Of a stretch of DNA of 64,000 bases, positions 43,478-51,875 are shown one piece after another. The notes beneath the pieces were generated by a model. That model saw only the letters and a program-made list of their open reading frames with translations, did no database searches and had not been told where the DNA came from. Every line of letters begins with the position of its first letter. Position 1 is the stretch's first letter. The position numbers and the translations under genes are program-made. The DNA comes from Rhodothermales bacterium (GTDB lineage Bacteria > Bacteroidota > Rhodothermia > Rhodothermales > JAHQVL01): the NCBI GenBank assembly GCA_041391505.1, contig JAWKNW010000028.1, positions 10,686-74,685 on the forward strand, given 5' to 3'.

Positions 43478-44494
43478 ATGCCGCCGTCGTCTGAAACGGT
43501 CATTCCGAGGCGCCACGGCGCCGCCGTTTCCGCAATCCTGGCGGTATCTATCGCCTTAAGTTGGATCTCCTGTCAGGCTCAGCCGACGCCGCCGGCCGAG
43601 CCTTATGAGTATACTCAACTCCATCTAGGTGTACAAGTCCGGATTGCGCTCTATGCCGGAAAAGAAGACGCGGCCCGGACGGCCGCGCGCGCCGCGTTCG
43701 CGCGCATCGCGGCGCTGGAGGACGTGTTCAGCGACTACCGGCCGCTCAGCGAGGTCCGCCGGCTGACGGCCGCCGCCGCCGGCACTCCCGTGCCCGTGAG
43801 CCCCGCCCTGTTCGATGTGCTCGCCGCCTCGGTCGCGCTCTCGCGCCGGACCGACGGGGCCTTCGACGTCACCGCCGCGCCGCTCATCCAGCTGTGGCGC
43901 GGCGTGCGCCGCGCCGGCGCCCTGCCCGACACGCCGGCGCTGGCCGAGGCCCGGTCGCGCGTCGGCTGGGACGCGATCCACCTCGACGCGCAGGAGCGCA
44001 CGGTCACGCTGGGAAAAGAGGGTATGGGGATCGATCTGGGCGGCATCGCGAAGGGCTATATTCTCGACGAGGCGATCGCGTCCCTGACGGCGCACGGCAT
44101 CCGGAGCGCCCTCGTGGAGGCCGGCGGCGACCTCGTCGTCTCGGGCCCGCCGCCCGGCCGGGCCGGCTGGCGCATCACGATCCCCGGCGCACCCGATTCG
44201 GTCGCCGCCTGGGCCGCCGCGCTCACCCATGCCGCCATCGCCACCTCCGGCGACACCGAGCAGTACCTGGAGGTGGATGGCATCCGCTATTCGCATGTCG
44301 TCGATCCCCGCACCGGCATGGCGCTGACCAGCCGGCTGATGGCGACCGTGGTGGCGCCCAGCGGACGCCAGGCGGACAGCTACGCCACCGCACTCACCGT
44401 GCTGGGAAAAGAAAAAGGTCTGGCCCTCCTCGGGGGAGAGCCAGACCTCAAGCTGTACGTCCGTTCGGCGGCGGATCAGGCGCCGGTCAGGTAG
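43478..44494 (+). CDS. apbE: FAD:protein FMN transferase, lipoprotein
   Basis: Attaches FMN covalently to Thr or Ser of target proteins (RnfG/NqrC-type) outside the cytoplasm. 338 residues from ATG 43478, with a lipoprotein signal ending SWISC. ApbE motifs: YEYTQLHLGVQVRIALY, FSDYRPLSEV, GIDLGGIAKGYILDEA, LVEAGGDLVVSG, and ATSGDTEQYLEVDGIRYSHVVDPRTG with the Mg-binding residues. Its start is 10 bp from that of the divergent FGE-fold gene. Its last 19 bp overlap the convergent isomerase gene, and the terminator for that strand lies within its coding region. No target flavoprotein is in the window. Confidence 0.93.
   Translation: MPPSSETVIPRRHGAAVSAILAVSIALSWISCQAQPTPPAEPYEYTQLHLGVQVRIALYAGKEDAARTAARAAFARIAALEDVFSDYRPLSEVRRLTAAAAGTPVPVSPALFDVLAASVALSRRTDGAFDVTAAPLIQLWRGVRRAGALPDTPALAEARSRVGWDAIHLDAQERTVTLGKEGMGIDLGGIAKGYILDEAIASLTAHGIRSALVEAGGDLVVSGPPPGRAGWRITIPGAPDSVAAWAAALTHAAIATSGDTEQYLEVDGIRYSHVVDPRTGMALTSRLMATVVAPSGRQADSYATALTVLGKEKGLALLGGEPDLKLYVRSAADQAPVR
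44407..44447 (-). terminator. Intrinsic terminator inside the apbE coding region
   Basis: Arms GGTCTGGC (44417-44424) and GCCAGACC (44440-44447), extended inside by CTCC/GGAG, form a strong hairpin. On the minus strand it is followed by TTTTTCTTTT (complement of 44407-44416). It lies about 30 bp beyond the stop of the minus-strand isomerase gene and would end the 51-45 kb operon. Confidence 0.75.
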
Positions 44495-45342
44495 TTGTAG
44501 CTGTTTCGGATGCTGGCGATCGGGTCGGACGGCCGGTCGTGTTCGACCACATAATGTTTGAGCCCCGCCGTCTGCGCCTTCGCGAAGATCGGCGCAAAAT
44601 CGATCCTCCCCTGCCCCACATCGGCCAGTTCGCCGGCGGCGTCGAGGTCCTTGACGTGGCAGAGGTGGAAGCGGCCCGGGTATTTCTCGAAGTAGGCGAT
44701 GGGATCGGCGCCGGCATTGATCGCCCAGCACAGATCCAGTTCGATCGCGACGAGGTCGGGGTCCGTATTCTCGAGCAGCACATCCATCGGAAGCGTCGTC
44801 GCGCCGTCGATCGCCTCGAACTCGAACGAGTGGTTGTGGTAGCCGAACTGGAGGCCGGCGTCCTTGCACACCTTGCCCCACTCGTTGAACTTCGCCGCCA
44901 TCGCCTTGAAGTCGTCCATCGTCTTGAACGGCAGCTCGCCCGGGTGCGGGCAGATGAGGTACTCGTGTCCGATGACCTTCGAGCGACTGATCAGGCCGGC
45001 CAGATCCTCCCGGATGAGCTGGGCGCTGACGTGCGTCGACGGGGAGCGCACGCCGAGCTCGTCGAGCAGCGCGCGGATCTGTTCGGCGGAGAGGTCGCCG
45101 TAGCCGGCGAATTCAAACTCCTTGTAACCGATCTGCGCCGCCTGACGGATGGGGCCGACGAAGTCCTCGCCCATGATCGAGCGGAGCGTGTACAGCTGCA
45201 AACCGACGGTCGTCAGATGCGGGCGCTGCTTGCCGACCGGCATCGTTTCGGCGGCCTGGGGCGTCGTTTCGCCGGCGCAATGGAGGGCGAAGCCGGCAAG
45301 CGCGGCGATGCTGGACTGCTGGATAAAGGATCGTCTGTTCAT
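44476..45342 (-). CDS. Exported sugar isomerase/epimerase-like TIM-barrel protein
   Basis: 288 residues from ATG 45342. MNRRSFIQQSS plus a hydrophobic stretch ending ALHC suggests a Tat lipoprotein. The xylose-isomerase-like barrel has GYKEFEFAGYG (Glu), GYHNHSFEF, LVAIELDLCWAINAGADP (Glu, Asp), FHLCHVKDL (His) and a late Glu in VVEHDRP. In related clusters such proteins act on 3-keto sugars next to GMC dehydrogenases, which fits this position after the two GMC genes. It is the last gene of the minus-strand series. Confidence 0.87.
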   Translation of the reverse strand: MNRRSFIQQSSIAALAGFALHCAGETTPQAAETMPVGKQRPHLTTVGLQLYTLRSIMGEDFVGPIRQAAQIGYKEFEFAGYGDLSAEQIRALLDELGVRSPSTHVSAQLIREDLAGLISRSKVIGHEYLICPHPGELPFKTMDDFKAMAAKFNEWGKVCKDAGLQFGYHNHSFEFEAIDGATTLPMDVLLENTDPDLVAIELDLCWAINAGADPIAYFEKYPGRFHLCHVKDLDAAGELADVGQGRIDFAPIFAKAQTAGLKHYVVEHDRPSDPIASIRNSYNYLTGA

Positions 45343-45469
45343 CTAAAATCTGGTAATCGCAAATCGCAAAACGGGAATCTACATGCACGATACAGGTCGG
45401 CCTTCGACCTTTCCCACAAGGCATGTTGCTGAGAACAGTGTGCCTTTTACGATTCGCATTTAATAATGA

Positions 45470-47194
45470 CTACAGGTTCATCTTCTTCATCTCCTCCACC
45501 GCGAAGTTCGCCGCGCGCGCGGTGAGCGCCATGTAGGTGATGGAGGGATTCTGGTTGGCGGCGGACGTCATGCAGGAGCCGTCGGTGACGAACAGGTTGG
45601 GGACGTCGTGCGCCTGGTTGTTGCCGTTGAGCACCGAGGTCTTCGGGTCGCGCCCCATCCGGGCGGTGCCCATTTCATGGATGCATAGCCCCGGAGCGGC
45701 TGCACCGTTGGCGCCGTTGGTCTCGAATTCGTCGAAGGTATTGATGTTCTTCCCGCCGGCGGCGGCCAGCATCTCAGCGGCGCTCGACCGGATATCCTTC
45801 CGCATGGCGAGTTCGTTCGGGCCCCAGGTACAGTCGATGCGCAGGAGCGGCATCCCCCATCGGTCCGTCTGATCCGGATCCAGGGTCACGGTATTGTCCT
45901 CGCGCGGCAGGGCTTCGCCCCAGCCGCCGAGCCACCATCCCCAGGGCCCCGGATCGCGCAGGGTCTTCTTCAGCTCGGCGCCGAATCCCGGGATGCCGTT
46001 GCCGCGGCCCCAGCTCGCCCGGCTCGCCCCGCCCTGGAATCCGTATCCACGGACAAAATCCGGGTGGCGCGTCTCGCGGCTGATGTTGCGGAAGCGCGGC
46101 ACGTAGATGCCGTTGGGTCGGTTGCCGACATAATAGCGGTCGTCGAAGCCCTCCATCACCGCCGTCGCGCCGACGCGGAAGTGGTGATCCATCAGGTATT
46201 TCCCGAGCGCACCGCTGGAGTTGGCGAGGCCGTTGGGGAAGCTCCGGGAGGTCGAGTTGAGCAGGATCTGCGTCGTCCCGAGCGTGGAGGCGCACAGGAA
46301 AACGATCTTGGCCCGGTATTCGGTCTCTTCGAGCGATTCGGCGTCGATGACGCGCACACCGCTGGCCCGGTTGGTCTGCTCGTCGTAGACGACGCTGTGC
46401 ACGACGCTGTTCGGGCGGATGGTCAGGTTGCCCGTCGCGGCGGCCGCCGGCAGGGTGACGCTGAGGCTGCTGAAATAGGACCCGGTGCTGCACCCGCGCG
46501 CGCAGGGGCCGCAGTAGTGGCACGCCGCGCGGCCGTTGTGGGCCTGGGTGAGGATGGCGACGCGCCCGACCGTCATGTGCCGGCCGGGAAAGGCGCTCTG
46601 GATCCGGTCGCGCGTGTGTTTCTCTACGGCGTTGAGCTCCATCGGAGGCAGAAACTCGCCGTCGGGCAACTGCGGAAGCCCCAGCTTCTCGCCGCTGACC
46701 CCGATGTAGCGCTCGACGTGCGCATACCAGGGCGCGATGTCCTTGTACCGGATGGGCCAGTCGACCCCGTGACCGTCGCGCGCGTTAGCCTCGAAATCGA
46801 GGTCGCTCCAGCGATAACACTGCCGGCCCCACGTGACCGACCTGCCGCCGAGCATGTAGCCGCGCAGCCAGGTGAACGGGGCATCCTGCACATAGGGCTG
46901 CTCCTGGTCCGCCACGAAAAAGTGGCCGGTGGTCTCGTTGAACAGCCCCGGCTCGCGATCCATAAGCGGATTGGCCTCGCGCGTTTTACGGTCGTAGACG
47001 CGCCCCCGGTTGGGGAATTCCCACGGCGCCTTGTGCTCCGTGATGTAGTCCGCCCCATGAACCATGTTGCGGCCCCGTTCGAGGACGAGGACCTTGAGCC
47101 CTTTCTCGCACAGTTCCTTGGCCGCCCAGCCTCCCGAGACGCCCGATCCGACGACGATGGCGTCGTACGCTTCCATTCCCTGGTTGATATACAT
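45470..47194 (-). CDS. GMC-family sugar oxidoreductase (second of tandem pair)
   Basis: FAD-dependent dehydrogenase of the glucose-methanol-choline family, gluconate-2-dehydrogenase/glucoside-3-dehydrogenase branch. 574 residues from ATG 47194; ATG 47176 (MEAYDAIVV) is possible. FAD motif VGSGVSGGWAAKELCEKGLKVLVLERG at the N-terminus, a Cys-rich CHYCGPCARGCSTGSYF segment near residue 240, and the C-terminal active-site region (GTARMGRDP, NLFVTDGS, NPSITYMALTARAA) with catalytic His in IHEMGTARMG. No signal peptide; probably carried out with the Tat-exported partner protein. A close paralogue is immediately upstream. Confidence 0.92.
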   Translation of the reverse strand: MYINQGMEAYDAIVVGSGVSGGWAAKELCEKGLKVLVLERGRNMVHGADYITEHKAPWEFPNRGRVYDRKTREANPLMDREPGLFNETTGHFFVADQEQPYVQDAPFTWLRGYMLGGRSVTWGRQCYRWSDLDFEANARDGHGVDWPIRYKDIAPWYAHVERYIGVSGEKLGLPQLPDGEFLPPMELNAVEKHTRDRIQSAFPGRHMTVGRVAILTQAHNGRAACHYCGPCARGCSTGSYFSSLSVTLPAAAATGNLTIRPNSVVHSVVYDEQTNRASGVRVIDAESLEETEYRAKIVFLCASTLGTTQILLNSTSRSFPNGLANSSGALGKYLMDHHFRVGATAVMEGFDDRYYVGNRPNGIYVPRFRNISRETRHPDFVRGYGFQGGASRASWGRGNGIPGFGAELKKTLRDPGPWGWWLGGWGEALPREDNTVTLDPDQTDRWGMPLLRIDCTWGPNELAMRKDIRSSAAEMLAAAGGKNINTFDEFETNGANGAAAPGLCIHEMGTARMGRDPKTSVLNGNNQAHDVPNLFVTDGSCMTSAANQNPSITYMALTARAANFAVEEMKKMNL

Positions 47195-47293
47195 GCGATG
47201 CAAAGGCAAATGGCACATCTTAAAAGGCAAATGAGAACGATCCAATGCGATCTACCGAACTCAATTTGCGATTCAGGATCTGTAATCTGCGAT

Positions 47294-49021
47294 TTAGAGG
47301 TTTCCGTTTTTCATCTCATTCACCGCATGATCCACGGCGCGCGCGGTGAGGGCCATATAGGTGATGGACGGGTTCTGACAGCCGGACGACGTCATGCAGG
47401 CCCCGTCGGTGACGAACAGGTTGGGGACGTCGTGGGCCTGATTGTAGCCGTTGAGCACGGAGGTCTTGGGATCGCGCCCCATGCGGGCCGTGCCCATCTC
47501 GTGGATACCCAGCCCTGGCGCGGCGTTGGTCGTGCCTTCGACGTAGTTGTCGTAGATGGCCACGTTCGTAAAGCCGGCGGCTTCGAGCATCTCCGCAGCG
47601 CTGGCACCCATGTCGCCGCGCATGGCCTTCTCGTTGTCGCCCCAGCCGCAGCTGATGCGCAGCGCCGGGATGCCGTATTTGTCCGTCACGGTCGGATCGA
47701 GGGTGACGCGGTTTTCCGCGCGCGGCAGGCATTCGCCGAAGGCGGTCATGCTGACCCGCCACGGTCCGGGCTCGCGGAGGGCCTCCTTGAGTTCGGCCCC
47801 GAAACCGGGAATCTGGGCGCCGCGGCCCCAGCTCACCCGGCCGGCCGCGCCCTGATAGCCGAAGCCGCGGATATAGTCGCGCCGGCGGGTGGCGGCGTCG
47901 ATATTCCGGAACCGCGGGATATAAAAACCCGTCGGCCGGTTGCCGTAGGAGTAGCGATCCTCGAAACCTTCCGCGATGGCGCTGGCGCCGACCTGGAAGT
48001 GGTGGTCCATCAGATTCTGCCCCAGGACGCCACTGGAATTGGCGATGCCGTTCGGGAAGCGGGCATCCTGCGAGTTGAGCATGATCTGCGTGCTCCCCAG
48101 CGCCGAGGCGCAGAGGAAGACCAGCCGCGCCCGGAACTCCATCGTCTCCATCGTTTCGGTGTCGATCACGCGCACGCCGGCGGCCTTGCCGGTTTGCGGA
48201 TCGAAGATGACGCTATGGACGACGCTGTATGGACGCAGCGTGAGGTTGCCCGTGGCGGCGGCGGCCGGCAGGGTCGACGCCTGGCTGCTGAAATACGACC
48301 CGGTGGAGCATCCGCGGATGCACGGACCGCAGTAGTGGCAGGCCGCGCGGCCGCCGAGCGCCTGGGTCAGGATGGCGACGCGCCCGATGGTGAGGTAACG
48401 TTCGGGAAAGGCCGCCCGGATGCGCTCGCGCAGGTGTTTTTCCACCACGTTGAGCTCCATGCCGGGCTGAAAGACACTGTCGGGCAGATGCGCCAGTCCG
48501 AGCGCTTCGCCGCTGATGCCGACGTGGCGCTCGACATAATCGTACCACGGCGCCACATCCCGGTAGCGGATCGGCCAGTCGACCGCAATCCCGTCGCGGA
48601 GGTTGGCCTCGAAGTCCAGGTCGCTCCAGCGGTAGCAGTGCCGGCCCCACATGATCGAGCGGCCGCCGACATGGTTGCCGCGAATCCAGGTGAAGGGTTT
48701 ATCCTCGACGTACGGGTTTTCGCGGTCGTTGATAAACCAGTGCTGCGCCGTACTGTCGAACTGCCCGGTGCGCCGCTGGATCGCATAGTCGCGCTCGGCC
48801 ACCTCCGTGGGCACCCGCCCGCGCATCGGCAACTCCCAGGGCGCCTTGTGTTCGGTGATGTAGTCCGTCTGATGTTCGACCGGCCGTCCCCGTTCGAGCA
48901 CGAGGGTTTTCAGTCCTTTTTCGGTGAGCTCCTTGGCTGCCCACCCCCCGGATATCCCCGACCCGACGACGATGGCATCGTACGTATTGGTTTCCTGGGC
49001 GATATAGATCGATTTCTTCAT
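47294..49021 (-). CDS. GMC-family sugar oxidoreductase (first of tandem pair)
   Basis: 575 residues from ATG 49021 (MKKSIYIAQETNTYDAI). Same layout as the gene downstream: VGSGISGGWAAKELTEKGLKTLVLERG, CHYCGPCIRGCSTGSYF, IHEMGTARMGRDPKTSVLNG, NPSITYMALTARAV. The two are alike over their whole length, far above family background, so they arose by tandem duplication. The Cys-rich segment is typical of enzymes that pass electrons to a cytochrome. The upstream gene encodes the matching small subunit. Confidence 0.92.
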   Translation of the reverse strand: MKKSIYIAQETNTYDAIVVGSGISGGWAAKELTEKGLKTLVLERGRPVEHQTDYITEHKAPWELPMRGRVPTEVAERDYAIQRRTGQFDSTAQHWFINDRENPYVEDKPFTWIRGNHVGGRSIMWGRHCYRWSDLDFEANLRDGIAVDWPIRYRDVAPWYDYVERHVGISGEALGLAHLPDSVFQPGMELNVVEKHLRERIRAAFPERYLTIGRVAILTQALGGRAACHYCGPCIRGCSTGSYFSSQASTLPAAAATGNLTLRPYSVVHSVIFDPQTGKAAGVRVIDTETMETMEFRARLVFLCASALGSTQIMLNSQDARFPNGIANSSGVLGQNLMDHHFQVGASAIAEGFEDRYSYGNRPTGFYIPRFRNIDAATRRRDYIRGFGYQGAAGRVSWGRGAQIPGFGAELKEALREPGPWRVSMTAFGECLPRAENRVTLDPTVTDKYGIPALRISCGWGDNEKAMRGDMGASAAEMLEAAGFTNVAIYDNYVEGTTNAAPGLGIHEMGTARMGRDPKTSVLNGYNQAHDVPNLFVTDGACMTSSGCQNPSITYMALTARAVDHAVNEMKNGNL

Positions 49022-49101
49022 GGCTCCGCAATCGCGTCAACAACGACGCGTCAATCGTGGAAAAACGCGGTATCTCGCGCGATCGGGCGCAGGCACCACG
49101 A

Positions 49102-49665
49102 TCACGAGTAGGCGCGGCCCACCTCGGAATAGGGGACGTCGCCGTTGTAGTAGCCGGCCACGTGCACGTATTTCAGCTCCTGCGAGGCGCCGATTTCAGA
49201 CGTGTAGTAGCCCGTCAGCGTCATTTCTTTCAGCAGGGTGAAGAACGGCTTGCCGCCGCCCTGGCTGGCCATAGCTTCCTGTTCCATCTGGGAAAGGATG
49301 GCCGTTTGCTGGGCCTCGTCGCAATCGACGAACGCCTTGTTGTGGGCGGAGCGCGCACGGTCGTTTACCGTGGAGAGCCCGGCCACGAAGCGATCACGGT
49401 CATCGGCGGCATACCAGTCGGTGAGCATCAGGTCGATGAACTCGTTGACGCCGGCGGCGCGGGCGCCGGGCGTGTCCGTCGTGGGGATGATGAGCTCGGA
49501 GAGCGTGGCGACCAGTTCATTCTGGTCGGCCGTGAGTGTTTTGGGGACGAACGCGGCGGTACCGCCTCCTCCTCCACAGCCGGCGAGGACGCCGGAGATG
49601 AGCGGCAACGAGAGCGTCCCTCCCATCACGGCGCCAACACGTTTGAGGGCTTCGCGTCGATCCAT
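49102..49665 (-). CDS. Gluconate 2-dehydrogenase subunit 3-like, Tat lipoprotein
   Basis: 187 residues from ATG 49665. Twin-arginine start MDRREALKRVGAVMGG and lipobox SGVLAGC followed by poly-Gly suggest a Tat-exported lipoprotein. The rest matches the small subunit of GMC sugar dehydrogenases (LTADQNELVATLSELIIPTTDTPGARAAGVNEFIDLMLTDWY; MTLTGYYTSEIG; HVAGYYNGDVPYSEVGRAY). It guides and anchors the FAD subunits encoded just downstream. One small subunit for two GMC subunits is unusual. Confidence 0.92.
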   Translation of the reverse strand: MDRREALKRVGAVMGGTLSLPLISGVLAGCGGGGGTAAFVPKTLTADQNELVATLSELIIPTTDTPGARAAGVNEFIDLMLTDWYAADDRDRFVAGLSTVNDRARSAHNKAFVDCDEAQQTAILSQMEQEAMASQGGGKPFFTLLKEMTLTGYYTSEIGASQELKYVHVAGYYNGDVPYSEVGRAYS

Positions 49666-49681
49666 GGGGTGTTGGGGTTTT

Positions 49682-49774
49682 AGGTTCAAGGTTTAGGGTT
49701 CAAGGTTCCAGGATGAGGTTCAAGGTTCAAGAAAGGCATGGCCTCCCTTAAACCTTGAACCTCGAACCTTAAAC
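49682..49774. repeat. Degenerate GGTTCAA heptamer repeats and inverted repeat
   Basis: The spacer between the small-subunit gene and the transporter gene has GGTTCAAGGTTTAGGGTTCA at its left and its inverse at its right. A perfect 13-bp pair GAGGTTCAAGGTT (49715-49727) and AACCTTGAACCTC (49751-49763) can form a hairpin with a 23-base loop. A related motif stands at about 40230-40253. Confidence 0.8.
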
Positions 49775-49777
49775 CAT

Positions 49778-51292
49778 TCAGTACGAGGTCGCCTCTTCGG
49801 CGTGCTCGGAAAGCAAGTCCTCGGCCTTGTAGCCACCGCGCGCGCGGTCGCGCAGCAGGAGGGCGCCGAAGACGACGATCAGGATGATGCCGAAGAGCGA
49901 TAGCCCCTTCAGCGCGCTCCGTTGACCGTAGGTATCCGCCGCATGGATGATTTCCGACACCGAATTGGCGGCCGACGAGGCGCTACTGCTGGCCACGGCC
50001 GGGAGGCTTTTGACCTTGTCGATGGCGCGGAGCGCCTGCGTGGTCGTCACCGCCGGCAACGCGCCGTTCTGCATCTCGGACAGCGCCTGGTTGGCCATCG
50101 TGACCGCCTCGTTGATGGCGGCAGCGTCGTCGCCCGTGGCCGACAGGGTCGGCAGCGTGCGGCTGACTTCGTTAAGGATGCTGACCGTTTCCGTCGCCGG
50201 GATGCGGTCATGGCCGAGTTCGTCGGACACGGTGCCGACGTACGGGGTAACGAACGCGGCGGCCATCATGCCCATGGCGCCCATCATGCCGAGCCCGAGC
50301 GCACCGCTCTTCGGATTGTTTTCCGAGACGTAGCCCAGCATGGTCGGCCAGAAGTAGGCGATGCCGGCGGCCCAGATGGCGGCCGTGAAGAACAGCATGA
50401 AGGTGCTTTCCGCCTGGCTGAAGGCATAGAGACCGATCGTGGCGAGGACGGCGCCGCCGAAGAGGATGCCGGTCGGGCGCAGCACGCGTTCGACGGGGCC
50501 GGCGAGCAGGCGCAGCGTGCCCATGATGCCAAAAACGAAGGCGAAGACCAGGATGCCCGGGATCGTCCCGCTGGATTCGAGGTAGGGCGGCACCCAGCTC
50601 GAGGGCGGCAGCTCCATCGACGCCGTGATGAGCATCATCACGAGCATCATGAGCATGAGCGGCGAGGTGAAGCAGGCCTTGAGCATATCGCCCGTGCTCA
50701 CGCCGGCCGCGACGCCTTCCGTCTGCGGGTACTTGGCCGTAAACATCATCACGCCATAAATCACGGCCGGGATGAGGATGAGCATGAGGCGCGTTTCCCA
50801 GGCGACGTCCATCGCGGAGAGCCCAAGGGCGAGCAGCGCCGCGATCACGTTTCCATAGGGAAACCACATGTGAAACATGTTCAGCTTGTGCGTCTTCGTT
50901 TTGGGATAGAGCGCAACGATAAGCGGGTTACAGCCGGCTTCCACGAGGCCGGCGCCGACGCCGGTCAGGAGCGAACCAACCCAGAGCATCGTGAAGTTCG
51001 AGGCGAACATCATGAGCAGGGCGCCGCTCACGTGGCCGACGAACGCACCGCGCACGATCGGGCGGATGCCGATCGTGTCGCACAGCGGGGAGAATATCAC
51101 CTGTGAGAGCACGAATCCCCAGAAGAAGACGCCGCCGAAAAGGCCCAGATTGGCGTTGCTCAGGAGGAATTCGACCTGGATGTCTGTCTGAATCTCGCGC
51201 GTCACCGAGAAGGCGAATGCCGTCGTGATCAGAGATAGGCAGCTCCCCCAGAACAGCTTTTGGTGGTTGATGCCCTCGTTACTTGTTGTCAT
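49778..51292 (-). CDS. MFS sugar transporter
   Basis: 504 residues from ATG 51292; the frame upstream to 51631 is not family-like. Twelve membrane spans are predicted, with the MFS motif in SPLCDTIGIRPIVRG after span 2 (A-motif variant) and TGVGAGLVEAGCNPLIVALYP, as in the FucP/FHS sugar group. A soluble insert rich in Ala and Ser (about residues 385-465) lies between spans 11 and 12, which is unusual. First gene of the series with the GMC oxidoreductases; a LacI-type palindrome lies about 160 bp upstream. It probably imports a sugar or its oxidised form. Confidence 0.88.
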   Translation of the reverse strand: MTTSNEGINHQKLFWGSCLSLITTAFAFSVTREIQTDIQVEFLLSNANLGLFGGVFFWGFVLSQVIFSPLCDTIGIRPIVRGAFVGHVSGALLMMFASNFTMLWVGSLLTGVGAGLVEAGCNPLIVALYPKTKTHKLNMFHMWFPYGNVIAALLALGLSAMDVAWETRLMLILIPAVIYGVMMFTAKYPQTEGVAAGVSTGDMLKACFTSPLMLMMLVMMLITASMELPPSSWVPPYLESSGTIPGILVFAFVFGIMGTLRLLAGPVERVLRPTGILFGGAVLATIGLYAFSQAESTFMLFFTAAIWAAGIAYFWPTMLGYVSENNPKSGALGLGMMGAMGMMAAAFVTPYVGTVSDELGHDRIPATETVSILNEVSRTLPTLSATGDDAAAINEAVTMANQALSEMQNGALPAVTTTQALRAIDKVKSLPAVASSSASSAANSVSEIIHAADTYGQRSALKGLSLFGIILIVVFGALLLRDRARGGYKAEDLLSEHAEEATSY

Positions 51293-51761
51293 GGTTGGTG
51301 TCTCCACTGTCAGATGAACAAACGACAGCCCGGCGTGGAACGGATCCGCAGGAGACGGAACGCGCGGACTGTATGGGAAAAAACATCTATCAGAACGGCA
51401 AGCGCGGAGGGGCAACGGGGCGAACCGGCGGTGGTACGGTCGTCGTTCGCTGCAAGCGCTTACAGGACCCCTGATTTCATGGAGTGAAGTGCTGTCGCGT
51501 CCCCGTACGACGACGGGGATCGGCAGCACGGGGCAATCTAAACACATCCGAAACGATCTGCAAATGGCCCGCGGACGGACGTAGGGGCCGGCTGCCGGGC
51601 TCTTCAACTTTTTTTCACGGCCTTCCCGCATTTTTTGGAGGCCGGGGGGCTTGTGGCCGGCATGCGGCTACCGTATCATTCGGATCTCTTTTCGAGGGGC
51701 CACGTTAAAAGCCTCTCGAAACCGGAAGCGCCGCTTCTTGAGGCCTTTCGGAAGACATACT
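51293..51761. other. Regulatory region between transporter operon and tRNA-Asp
   Basis: No gene seen in 469 bp. It carries a LacI-type palindrome (51451-51464) and a stem-loop TCGAGGGGC/GCCTCTCGA (51692-51719) 43 bp upstream of the tRNA. Promoters for the minus-strand transporter operon and the tRNA should lie here. Confidence 0.6.
51451..51464. promoter_or_regulatory. LacI-family operator-like palindrome TGCAAGCGCTTACA
   Basis: A 14-bp near-perfect palindrome with the central CG and AAGCGCTT core typical of LacI/GalR-family (cre-like) operators, about 160 bp upstream of the MFS start. It suggests control of the sugar operon by a LacI-type repressor. No lacI-type gene is in the window. Confidence 0.55.
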
Positions 51762-51835
51762 GGTTCGGTAGTTCAGTTGGTTAGAATGCCGCCCTGTCAC
51801 GGCGGAGGTCGCGGGTTCGAGTCCCGTCCGAACCG
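51762..51835 (+). tRNA. tRNA-Asp (GTC)
   Basis: Full cloverleaf: acceptor GGTTCGG/CCGAACC, D arm with GTTCAGTTGGTTAGAAT, anticodon stem CCGCC/GGCGG around CTGTCAC with anticodon GTC, and T loop GGGTTCGAGTCCC. Discriminator base G; the CCA tail is not encoded (next bases CAT). Confidence 0.98.
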
Positions 51836-51839
51836 CATA

Positions 51840-51875
51840 AAAACCCCGGTGCATCCTGTGATGCGCCGGGGTTTT
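51840..51875 (+). terminator. Intrinsic terminator of tRNA-Asp
   Basis: AAAACCCCGG (51840-51849) pairs with CCGGGGTTTT (51866-51875), extended inside by GCAT/ATGC, and ends in a T run. It begins five bases after the tRNA. Confidence 0.9.

Noticed and set aside
46064..49111. Plus-strand frame of 1015 codons across the GMC genes
   Set aside because: It is the antisense shadow of two conserved GMC genes; long antisense frames are expected at this GC content, and its sequence has no motif.
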